From Nodosilinea sp. LEGE 07298 (GTDB lineage: Bacteria > Cyanobacteriota > Cyanobacteriia > Phormidesmidales > Phormidesmidaceae): a stretch of DNA of 56,478 nucleotides. Positions within the stretch are counted from its first letter, which is position 1, and the number at the start of each line of letters is the position of its first letter. The position numbers and the translations under genes are program-made. The stretch covers positions 1-56,478 of the forward strand of contig NZ_JADEXE010000010.1 of the NCBI RefSeq assembly GCF_015207265.1, read 5' to 3'. Shown here one piece after another: positions 1-7,220 of this stretch. The notes under the pieces were generated by a model. That model had not been told where the DNA came from, ran no database searches, and saw nothing but the letters and a program-made list of their open reading frames with translations.

Positions 1-826
1 GCCCACCCCCGCACCTATCAGCGAGGTCATAAACCGTCGCCGCCGCCAAAATACCCCTTCGGGAGTTATTTCAGAGTAAGGCTGTTGCCAGTCGGGGTGA
101 GCTTTAAAGAAAACCATGCTCAAGTTTAAGGATGAGGGGGATGGGCCTGGCGATCGCTATCTTCCTCTATCCTTTCACAACCAGTTCCTCTGTGGATGAG
201 GCCAGGGTGAGAAAGCTAGCGTCTGAACCGTCACTGAGCTGATTACGCCTGATCTAGCGAAAAATTTATGTAACGTTTCTATCTCTACCCCAGGGAATAT
301 ACGGGCATTGAATCCAAAGATAGCCGGGAATTTCACATTTTCCTTGGAAGAAAAATAAGATTTCGGCGGTCAACCCGCCAGAAAGCAGATCGTTTGACTA
401 AAAATTCATAGAGCTGTGGGTATTTCATGAATAAGCCGGAATCCTTTATGGCATAAGGGTTGGCCATAGGCCAAAACCTCTTTGGACGGCCTTGGTAGCC
501 ACTTCAGGCGTCAATTTTTCGCCACCGCCGCTACTGCTTTTGAGAATAGAATCGTCAGATTCTATACTGAGTAGGCGAGTCCAGGGCTGATCCGTAGTTC
601 CGCTATTGTGAGCTTTCTCCCCTAACCTTAGGCTGATATCACGAGCACACCATCTTTCCATATGCCGCCTCGTAATCAACAGCGCCAACAGCGATTGACA
701 AGGGCAGGGCAGCAGGTATTTGCCTGCGCCCATAGCCGGTAGTTCACCGCCTTGGTGCCAGGGTTACTCCACTTGGGGGCACAGTTCTCGGTTATCCAGT
801 TGGATTTGACGTTTCCTGAAAACGCT
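1..826. other. Left-edge region with no confident gene
   Basis: I see no recognisable gene here. Frame 1 on the plus strand is open from the window edge to a TAA at 127-129 (42 codons), so the 3' end of an upstream gene could lie there, but the peptide is not recognisable. A 95-codon minus-strand frame (446-733) has no ribosome binding site and no family likeness. Visible structures are a HIP1 octamer at 150-157, a short dyad GGCGG/CCGCC at 365-379 and a perfect 8-bp inverted repeat ATAGAATC-GTCA-GATTCTAT at 546-565. The 3' part probably holds the promoter and leader of sigF. Confidence 0.5.
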
Positions 827-1606
827 ATGGTCGCTACTTCTCGGTTTCACGCTAAAGGCAATACTCTAGAGCTGCTGCGGCAGTATCAAAGCAACCCTGA
901 TCTCAACTTACGCAACCAGCTGGTACAGCTCAACATTGGGTTAGTGCGCCGCGAAGCCTATCGCTGGCTACAGCAGACTACCGAAACCTTTGATGACCTG
1001 ATGCAGGTGGGTAGCCTGGGGCTGATTCGGGCTATCGAGCGGTTTGATATGGCCAAGGGCTATGCCTTTAGCTCTTTCGCTATTCCTTATATTCGGGGTG
1101 AAATTCAGCACTACCTGCGCGACAAGAGCACGTCTATGCGTATTCCGCGACGGTGGCAGGCACTGCAAAGTCAGTCAACCCGCGTGATTCGCCAGATGCA
1201 AGCCGAACTGGGCCGAGGCCCTACCGATGCCGAAATTGCCGTTGCGCTTGAAATCTCGGTGGCTGAGTGGCAAGACGTAAAGCTGGCTAACCGCAACCGT
1301 TCGTTGCTCAGCCTCGATGCCCCAGTGCAAGATGAAGAATCGGCTTGCCTAGGTGATCTGCTGCCCGATCTCAAGTACAAAAGCTTTCAGCTGGCTCAGG
1401 AAGATCAAATCCGCCTACAGCAAGCGCTGCACCAGCTTGAACAACGCACTCGCGAAGTGCTGGAGTTTGTCTTTCTCTATGACCTGACTCAAAAAGAAAC
1501 CGCTGAGCGCATGGGCATCAGCGCTGTTACCGTATCGCGACGGGTCAAGCAGGGGCTCAGCCACCTCCAGACCCTAATGGTCTCTAACGAAGATGAAATT
1601 GCTTAA
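827..1606 (+). CDS. sigF: RNA polymerase sigma factor, group 3 SigF type
   Basis: This alternative sigma factor of 259 residues directs RNA polymerase to a specific promoter class. Region 2 is clear: DDLMQVGSLGLIRAIERFD followed by FSSFAIPYIRGEIQHYLRD is typical of the SigF/SigB branch. Region 3 follows (IPRRWQALQ). Region 4 ends in a helix-turn-helix (LTQKETAERMGISAVTVSRR). Region 1.1 is absent, as expected for group 3. The frame is open upstream to 752, but the ATG at 827 gives the usual SigF length and N-terminus. In Synechocystis SigF is known to control type IV pilus and motility genes. No anti-sigma factor gene is adjacent. The downstream gene begins 89 bp later on the same strand and could be co-transcribed. 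Confidence 0.9.
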   Translation: MVATSRFHAKGNTLELLRQYQSNPDLNLRNQLVQLNIGLVRREAYRWLQQTTETFDDLMQVGSLGLIRAIERFDMAKGYAFSSFAIPYIRGEIQHYLRDKSTSMRIPRRWQALQSQSTRVIRQMQAELGRGPTDAEIAVALEISVAEWQDVKLANRNRSLLSLDAPVQDEESACLGDLLPDLKYKSFQLAQEDQIRLQQALHQLEQRTREVLEFVFLYDLTQKETAERMGISAVTVSRRVKQGLSHLQTLMVSNEDEIA

Positions 1607-1695
1607 ATCACGCCGTATCGGTAGATAATGAACCGCATCAGCAGAATTGAGCTATCGTTGAGAAACATCGGCTCAGGAAGCAAGGAGGCTTGGCC

Positions 1696-2712
1696 ATGGG
1701 GGCGATCGCGTTTTTAGTTTTATTTGTACTGGGTTTTTTGCTGGCTACCGTAGGCGGCATTGTTGGCCTGGTAGACGCGTTTCGAGTTAGCCCTGTATGG
1801 GGCCTGCTCTCGCTGTTTGTGCCCTTTGTTCTACTGGTTTACTGCATCAAGTTTTGGGGCCGCAAGTGGGCTCGCAACGGCTTGATCATGAGCCTGGGCG
1901 GTTTGGGAGTAATGTTGCTCTCCACACCGCTGCTTGGTGCTTTTATAGCTCAGCGGGCTGGTCAGATTGGCACATCCATCGAAGAAAACATTCCTACCGA
2001 AGGTGCCGTGATCGAGCCGGTGCCGGTGCCCGAAGATCAAGTGGCCACTGACGAAGAATTTGCCGAACCTCTGGTGCCTGTTGCGCCTCAGCTATCGCCC
2101 ATTGCTCGGGCCGATTTGATTCAGTCTACGGACCCAAACGAGCGACTACAGCAGATCAACAATAACCGTATCGATCCCTTTGCGGCTGTGCCCATACCAC
2201 CGCCGCCCCAGGTGGTGGCCCCACCAACTCCACCTGGTTCTCCCTCTCCTGTTGCCGCTAGCCCAGCAGGCGCTACTTCAGCTGGCGCTGGTGGTACCGC
2301 TGGTGGTGCTGGCTCACCAGTGGCAGCGGCTCCTGGCACTCCAGGTGGCGCAGGTACTGGGGCTGGCACCACAGGCGGTGCTGCTCCCGGTGCCCCAGGA
2401 GGCAGGACTCAGCCCGGTGGTACGCCGCCCTTGGCACCCCTGCCGGCCCTACCGCAGCCTACTCTGGCTGAAGCGGTGCTCGTGAGCGGGGTAATGACTA
2501 TTGGCAACGAAAACTTTGCGGTGGTAGAAACCTCTGCTGGTAGTCAGTACGTCAAGGCTGGTCAGCGCGTTGCCAATGGGCGGGTGCTGGTCAAGCGCAT
2601 TGAGGTGCGTGGTAGCGATCCAGTGGTAGTGTTCGAACAAAATGGAATTGAAGTATCTCGCCCGGTGGGAGCCGCCCCGGCAACCGCTGCCGACGAACAA
2701 CCTTCGGCCTAG
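1696..2712 (+). CDS. Membrane protein with Pro/Ala/Gly-rich linker and C-terminal PilP-like region
   Basis: This is a hypothetical protein of 338 residues. I chose the ATG at 1696 because AAGGAGG at 1682-1688 sits 7 bases before it; a TTG at 1690 is too close. Residues 1-85 contain two or three hydrophobic segments. A low-complexity stretch of about residues 165-260, rich in Pro, Ala, Gly and Thr, follows. The C-terminal 65 residues (GVMTIGNENFAVVET, then VKAGQRVANGRVLVKRIEV) have the short beta-strand pattern of the PilP/GspC homology region. The architecture suggests an inner-membrane anchor that crosses the periplasm. That likeness is inferred from pattern only. Its place behind sigF fits a surface or pilus role but does not prove one. 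Confidence 0.7.
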   Translation: MGAIAFLVLFVLGFLLATVGGIVGLVDAFRVSPVWGLLSLFVPFVLLVYCIKFWGRKWARNGLIMSLGGLGVMLLSTPLLGAFIAQRAGQIGTSIEENIPTEGAVIEPVPVPEDQVATDEEFAEPLVPVAPQLSPIARADLIQSTDPNERLQQINNNRIDPFAAVPIPPPPQVVAPPTPPGSPSPVAASPAGATSAGAGGTAGGAGSPVAAAPGTPGGAGTGAGTTGGAAPGAPGGRTQPGGTPPLAPLPALPQPTLAEAVLVSGVMTIGNENFAVVETSAGSQYVKAGQRVANGRVLVKRIEVRGSDPVVVFEQNGIEVSRPVGAAPATAADEQPSA

Positions 2713-2751
2713 GCTAAGACCTGGCTCCTCCCACATCTAAATGTTTGAAGT

Positions 2752-2777
2752 AAGCCCTGGGCCTAGGCCCAGGGCTT
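2752..2777 (+). terminator. Intrinsic terminator after the linker-containing membrane protein
   Basis: Arms AAGCCCTGGGCC (2752-2763) and GGCCCAGGGCTT (2766-2777) form a perfect 12-bp inverted repeat around TA. In RNA a few central bases would open as the loop. It is followed by TTGCTATTGC, a weak U tract. It lies 40 bp past the stop codon of the upstream gene. Confidence 0.7.
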
Positions 2778-2843
2778 TGCTATTGCTCTACAGCCCTGCA
2801 CCCCGTATCAAGTCGTGTCAGAATGTGAATTGCTCGACTTGGT

Positions 2844-4040
2844 GTGAATATATTTATGCCGCTTGAAACGGTTGTTTGGCAGGGGTTGTGGGGCGCGATC
2901 GCGATTGTGATAGCAGAGGCCCTACGGGATGTTTACCACGTGGTCAGCCACTACTGGCCCCCGCTAATGCGGCTGCACAATTGGCACCATCGGGCCTACA
3001 AAAAAGACTTTACGCCCGTTAGCCCTACCCTCTATCGCCAGGCCCAGCTCTACAACGACGCCCCGGAATCCATAGTTATGGCCGGGGCATTGGCAGGATT
3101 AGCCATTTCCACGGGCATTGCTGGGCTATGGATAGGCTCGCTGTACGGCCTGAGCTTTTTGGTGGCCGCGATCGCTCGCTCTCAGGGCTGGTGGCTGACT
3201 ACCGACCTCACCCATGAACCTGGCGAACTCACCACTATTCCTGGCAATTGGCGGGTCAACCGCACTTACCACTGGCGGCATCATTTTGACGATACCAACG
3301 CCTACTTCTCTGGCTACTTAACCTTTCTAGATAAGCTCATGGGCACTGCTGTTTCCCTCAAGGGCAAAACTGTTGCCGTTACTGGCGCTTCGGGCACGAT
3401 GGGCCGTGCCCTACTGCAGGAGCTAGCCCGTCAAAAGGCCCGACCCATTGCTCTCACCACCTCAGCTGATGCGACCTTTGCCGATGGCATTCCCTGCTGG
3501 ACGTGGCAACCTGGGGCTGAGGCTGAGCTGCGTGAGGCGCTCAAGAAGGTAGATATTTTGATTCTGAACCACGGGCTGAACGTGCACGGCGATCGCACCC
3601 CCGAGGCCATTCACACCTCCCTAGAGGCCAACGCTCTCTCGGGCTATCGCCTGATGGAAGTCTTCTTTAGCACGGTAGAAACGTCTCCCCAACGGGCCAC
3701 GAAAGAGGTGTGGGTAAATACGTCTGAGGCCGAAGTTAACCCGGCCTTTAGCCCACTGTATGAGGTGTCTAAGCGGCTAATGGGCGACCTGGTCAGTCTG
3801 CGGCGGCTCGATGCCCCCTGCGTGGTGCGCAAGGTGATTTTGGGGCCGTTTAAGAGCAACCTCAACCCGATTGGAGTGATGTCTGCCGACTGGGTCGCCT
3901 GGGCGGTGGTGGCATTGGCTAAGCGGAACGTGCGCAATATTATTGTCACCATTAACCCGCTTACCTATTTGGTCTTTCCTCTCAAGGAACTGGGCCAGGG
4001 GCTTTACTTTAGGCTCTTTACTCGCCCTGATCAAGATTAA
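2844..4040 (+). CDS. Sterol desaturase / short-chain dehydrogenase fusion
   Basis: This is a two-domain protein of about 398 residues. The N-terminal half is a fatty-acid-hydroxylase/sterol-desaturase type membrane domain. It has hydrophobic segments and histidine clusters that would bind a di-iron centre (LHNWHHRAYKK near residue 50, WRHHFDD near 145). From about residue 173 a Rossmann NAD(P)-binding domain begins (KTVAVTGASGTMGRALL), with a Tyr-x3-Lys pair in YEVSKRL. The fusion occurs in cyanobacteria and is usually annotated as bifunctional sterol desaturase/short-chain dehydrogenase; its substrate is unknown to me. The start is GTG at 2844 or ATG at 2856, and neither has a good ribosome binding site. 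Confidence 0.85.
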   Translation: MNIFMPLETVVWQGLWGAIAIVIAEALRDVYHVVSHYWPPLMRLHNWHHRAYKKDFTPVSPTLYRQAQLYNDAPESIVMAGALAGLAISTGIAGLWIGSLYGLSFLVAAIARSQGWWLTTDLTHEPGELTTIPGNWRVNRTYHWRHHFDDTNAYFSGYLTFLDKLMGTAVSLKGKTVAVTGASGTMGRALLQELARQKARPIALTTSADATFADGIPCWTWQPGAEAELREALKKVDILILNHGLNVHGDRTPEAIHTSLEANALSGYRLMEVFFSTVETSPQRATKEVWVNTSEAEVNPAFSPLYEVSKRLMGDLVSLRRLDAPCVVRKVILGPFKSNLNPIGVMSADWVAWAVVALAKRNVRNIIVTINPLTYLVFPLKELGQGLYFRLFTRPDQD

Positions 4041-4085
4041 GTAGAGACTCTTGGCTAAAGACAAGCGGGAGTCTAACCCTTTCAG

Positions 4086-4385
4086 CTAGCTGCGGTTAAA
4101 GAACTCTACCTGGGGCAGACGGGGGTCATTGACCATACCCAACCCCTGAAAATCCCAGCGGCTGATCAAAGGCTTGAGGCTTGAGGTGGTAATGGTCTCG
4201 ATCGCAAATTTGTCGCTGAGCTCAGGGGCGTGAGCATTTAGGTAGCTGAGGGCATCGTAGTCGGCGGTAAACACCAGCAAAAACCCAGTAGGCAGTGGCT
4301 GGTTAGGACTGCCGCCGTGGGGGCGGGCGACCAGGTAGCTGCCGTCGGCGCGCGATCGCAGCAGGTAGTAAAGCTGAGAAACCAT
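4086..4385 (-). CDS. Small conserved cyanobacterial protein, function unknown
   Basis: This 99-residue protein has no signal peptide or membrane segment. It reads as one small folded domain (SQLYYLLRSRADGSYLVAR, then GFLLVFTADYDALSYLNAH). I do not recognise a Pfam family, though it has the look of a conserved cyanobacterial hypothetical. It begins 15 bp after the stop of the upstream permease gene on the same strand, so the two are probably co-transcribed. ATG at 4385 is the only good start. No function is proposed. Confidence 0.7.
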   Translation of the reverse strand: MVSQLYYLLRSRADGSYLVARPHGGSPNQPLPTGFLLVFTADYDALSYLNAHAPELSDKFAIETITTSSLKPLISRWDFQGLGMVNDPRLPQVEFFNRS

Positions 4386-4400
4386 AGGTCTAAGGCTGCC

Positions 4401-5456
4401 CTAGTTAATATCCGACAGGCGAATGCGCGGGTCTACAAAACTCAGGGCCAAATCGGCCAGCAGGTTGCCGATAATTAGCATAATTGCTCCAATCATCAGG
4501 CTGGCCATTACCAGATATAAATCCTGGGCCTGCACCGCTTCTAGAATCAGCCTGCTTAGGCCAGGCCAGTTGAAGTAGGTTTCAATAATAAACGAGCCCC
4601 CCAGCAGGCTGGCAAACTCAAAGCCCAGCAGGGTAATCAGCGGGTTGATCGCGTTGCGCAGGGCATGGACGTAAACTACCCGGTTTTCGGAAAGCCCCTT
4701 AGCACGGGCGGTCTGAATGTAGTTTTGCCGCAAAACATCGAGCAGTTGCCCTCTGGTGATGCGCTGTAGTCCAGCAAAGCTGGTAATGCTGAGGGCCAGA
4801 GTTGGCAAAATCAGGTGCCAGCCCACGTCGACAAGTTTGCCAAACCAGTTGAGGTCGTCGTGAATAATGCTGGTGCGTCCGCCAATCGGGAACAGGGGAG
4901 CCACGCTTTGAGCAAAAAATAGCAGCAGTAGGCCAGTCACAATAGTGGGCATGCCCTGTCCCAGGTAGCTCAGCACCCGCAGAGCTTTGTCGAGAAAACG
5001 ATTTTGGTTGACGGCCCCTAAAATGCCCATGGGCAAGGCAACCAACCAGGTCACTGCGATCGCGGCCAAGGACAATAACAGGGTATTGGGCACCCGCTCC
5101 AACAGCAGCTCGACCACCGGCCGCTGGTAGGCAAAGCTGAGGCCAAAGTTACCGTGAAAAATGACCTGGTAGAGCCAGTTGAGGTACTGCCGCCACACCG
5201 GTTGGTCGAGGCCAAACTGGGTTTCAAGCTGGGCCAGGGTCTCAGGAGAAAACTGAGGGCTCTGGCGGTACTGGTCAAGGAAATTGCCTGGAGCCAGCTG
5301 AATCACAAAAAAGCTGAGGGCTGAAGCCAGCAGCAGCGTCAGCGCCGCTTGCAAAATACGCTTCACCACATAGAGTACGGTTTCGCTGGTGGCAAAAGTT
5401 ACCAGGCGGTCCCAGGGGCTCACCAGCGGGCGGCGGGAAGTAGAAGACTGAGCCAT
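4401..5456 (-). CDS. ABC transporter permease, DppB/OppB family
   Basis: This inner-membrane permease of 351 residues belongs to the peptide/nickel ABC importers. The N-terminus has the family's first transmembrane helix and periplasmic pattern (ALSFFVIQLAPGNFLDQY, then LDQPVWRQYLNWLYQ). The cytoplasmic EAA loop that contacts the ATPase is ARAKGLSENRVVYVHALRNA. About six transmembrane segments are visible, and the family ending DPRIRL is present. I chose ATG at 5456 over a TTG six bases upstream. No binding protein, second permease or ATPase lies beside it, so partners must be encoded elsewhere. Substrate is unknown. Confidence 0.88.
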   Translation of the reverse strand: MAQSSTSRRPLVSPWDRLVTFATSETVLYVVKRILQAALTLLLASALSFFVIQLAPGNFLDQYRQSPQFSPETLAQLETQFGLDQPVWRQYLNWLYQVIFHGNFGLSFAYQRPVVELLLERVPNTLLLSLAAIAVTWLVALPMGILGAVNQNRFLDKALRVLSYLGQGMPTIVTGLLLLFFAQSVAPLFPIGGRTSIIHDDLNWFGKLVDVGWHLILPTLALSITSFAGLQRITRGQLLDVLRQNYIQTARAKGLSENRVVYVHALRNAINPLITLLGFEFASLLGGSFIIETYFNWPGLSRLILEAVQAQDLYLVMASLMIGAIMLIIGNLLADLALSFVDPRIRLSDIN

Positions 5457-5514
5457 TCCCAAAGCAAAAGGGTAAAGGATTATCTGTGGTGATTCTAAAC
5501 CAATCGCGCCTGCT

Positions 5515-6768
5515 CTATCGATGCGGGTAAGTATCGGGTTTGAGAAACGCCATGGCTACACCAATGCCAACGACCGCCAGCCCCATCATGGGATAGAAAG
5601 CATAGGTGTAGCTGCCCAGCCAGTCGCGAATTTGACCGGCGCTCAGGGTGCCGACCAGGGCACCCACCCCGTAGGCGGTAAAGACCAATCCGTAATTTTG
5701 GGCGTACTGGTCGGGGTTAAACATGCGTAGGGTGAGGGTAGGGGCCATAGCTAGCCAGCCCCCTAGGCAGAACCAAAACAGGCAAAAGGCTACTAGATAG
5801 GTCACGACCTGGCCAGTTTGAGCGTGAAGCATCAGAATGCAGGCCACCACGATCAGACTGTAGGAGGCGATCGCCACATAGTGGGGCCGATAGCGATCGC
5901 TCAACCAGCCAAATAGCGGGCGGCTCAGCCCGTTGAAGATTGCAAACAGGGCTACACTACTGGCGGCTACCGTAGGGTCAAGGCGAATGATTTCTTCGCC
6001 CACCGGACTAGAGATGCCAATGGCGCTCAGACCCACCAGGGCACCAATGGCGTAGCAAATCCACAGTCCGTAGAAGGCACGACTTGTGAGCAGGTGGGTA
6101 GGGTAGGAGCGGTTGACCATTGCCTGGGCCTGGAGCGAGTTGGCCGAGGAGGGGTGCCAGCCTTGAGGAGGAAACCTGAGGGTAGTGGCGATCGCCAGAA
6201 TTATGGCCGTAAACACCAGCCCAAAAATACGCAGCGTTAACCGCGCCCCAAAAGCTTCAATAAGGCTATTGGCCAAAGGGGCAGTGATCAGCGGTGATAG
6301 GCCAAACCCAATAATGGTTGAGCCCACTGCCAGCCCTTTGCGCTCGGGGAACCAGCGGGCCACCACCGCCATCGGCACACCGTAGGCAATGCCAACCCCA
6401 GTACCCGCAATGACGCCGTAGGCAAGGGTGATGGCACCAATGTGGGGGGCAATACTGGCCAGCACATAGCCTGCTCCCAGCACCAGGCCACCTAAAGTCA
6501 TCACCAGACGCGGCCCCCACCGAGGAATGTAAAAACCAGCAACGGGCATCAGCCCGGCGTAAAATACCAGCGCCACGGTGTAGGGCAGCAGACTCTCCGT
6601 CGCGCCAATACCCAGTTCCAGTTCTAAAGGTTTTCTAAAAATGCTCCAGGCATAGACCGTACCCAAGCACAGCAGCACCACAATGCCCAGGGGAATCAAT
6701 AGCCAGCGGCCCCGTTCTGCGGGCAGTCCAAACAGGGTTAATGGGGAGCTATGGGAGGTAGCAGCCAT
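5515..6768 (-). CDS. MFS transporter, OFA (oxalate/formate antiporter) family
   Basis: This major facilitator of 417 residues has about 12 transmembrane segments. The N-terminal helix carries the OFA signature GTVYAWSIFRKPLE. The loop WGPRLVMTLGG and the matching central motif GLSRPLFGWLSDRYRP are the MFS cytoplasmic signatures. OFA members exchange small carboxylates such as oxalate, formate or lactate; the substrate here cannot be read from sequence. The frame is open up to 6849, but those codons overlap a terminator hairpin in the leader, so ATG at 6768 (MAATSHSSP) is preferred. The gene is preceded by a 450-bp region with a hairpin and a short tandem repeat. Confidence 0.85.
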   Translation of the reverse strand: MAATSHSSPLTLFGLPAERGRWLLIPLGIVVLLCLGTVYAWSIFRKPLELELGIGATESLLPYTVALVFYAGLMPVAGFYIPRWGPRLVMTLGGLVLGAGYVLASIAPHIGAITLAYGVIAGTGVGIAYGVPMAVVARWFPERKGLAVGSTIIGFGLSPLITAPLANSLIEAFGARLTLRIFGLVFTAIILAIATTLRFPPQGWHPSSANSLQAQAMVNRSYPTHLLTSRAFYGLWICYAIGALVGLSAIGISSPVGEEIIRLDPTVAASSVALFAIFNGLSRPLFGWLSDRYRPHYVAIASYSLIVVACILMLHAQTGQVVTYLVAFCLFWFCLGGWLAMAPTLTLRMFNPDQYAQNYGLVFTAYGVGALVGTLSAGQIRDWLGSYTYAFYPMMGLAVVGIGVAMAFLKPDTYPHR

Positions 6769-6833
6769 TAGTTCAGTTGGGTAGTTTAATTGGAAAGTTG
6801 AACGATACCCACGTTGAGGCAATTCCCACAAAA

Positions 6834-6859
6834 AACCCCAGCCGTCCAAAGCTGGGGTT
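6834..6859 (-). terminator. Terminator-like hairpin in the leader of the OFA transporter
   Basis: Arms AACCCCAGC (6834-6842) and GCTGGGGTT (6851-6859) pair perfectly over 9 bp with an 8-base loop. Read on the minus strand, the hairpin is followed by TTTTTTG, a proper U tract. It lies about 65 bp upstream of the transporter's start. It could end transcription from the photolyase gene 360 bp further upstream, or act as an attenuator in the transporter's own leader. Confidence 0.7.
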
Positions 6860-6884
6860 GTAGGTTAAATGGCTGATTCAACGC

Positions 6885-6923
6885 TTTGATTTAAGGTTTT
6901 GATTTAAAGGTTTGATTTATGAA
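6885..6923. repeat. Three 13-bp tandem repeats containing TTTGATTTA
   Basis: The nonamer TTTGATTTA occurs at 6885-6893, 6898-6906 and 6911-6919, exactly 13 bp apart, within units that otherwise vary slightly (TTTGATTTAAGGT, TTTGATTTAAAGG, TTTGATTTATGAA). They lie just upstream (minus strand) of the terminator-like hairpin at 6834-6859. The regular spacing suggests a short slippage-derived repeat or protein-binding sites; function unknown. Confidence 0.8.
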
Positions 6924-7220
6924 AATGCGTTAGCGCTGGCTCTGTCCTAGCAACTGCTTTTACCCGTCCAGGCTTGCCCGTAGGGTGAGTCAGTGAACTG
7001 TGACATTGTCAACACTGCATAAAGTGTATGTTAGCTCAACATCGCTTGCCGTTACAAAGACTACGGTTAAATGAATCAATAAAATAGCTGTGTTGGGTTC
7101 TGGCTACCATCGAAGCAGCAGCAATAACCAGCCATATCTGAAGTTTACAGATGGAGCTGTGGGTAGCATTTGGGCGCTGTTGCGACAGCAAATCGTTACA
7201 GCTCAGCGTGAGCAAAACTC
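6924..7220. other. Intergenic leader between cry-DASH and the OFA transporter
   Basis: No gene is visible. No riboswitch class could be recognised in the minus-strand reading. A TTGACA hexamer is present on the minus strand near 7010, but I see no convincing -10 partner. The segment probably holds the transporter's promoter and the 3' untranslated region of the photolyase-family gene. Confidence 0.4.

Noticed and set aside
1-129. Open frame at the left edge as the 3' end of a gene
   Set aside because: Forty-two codons open at the edge are compatible with chance, and another frame is open for 25 codons too; no family could be recognised.
446-733. 95-codon minus-strand frame upstream of sigF
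   Set aside because: No ribosome binding site, no recognisable family and unconvincing composition; kept only as a note in the left-edge region.
4045-4074. AGACTC/GAGTCT dyad between the convergent genes as a terminator
   Set aside because: Only six paired bases with an 18-base loop and no T tract; too weak to call.
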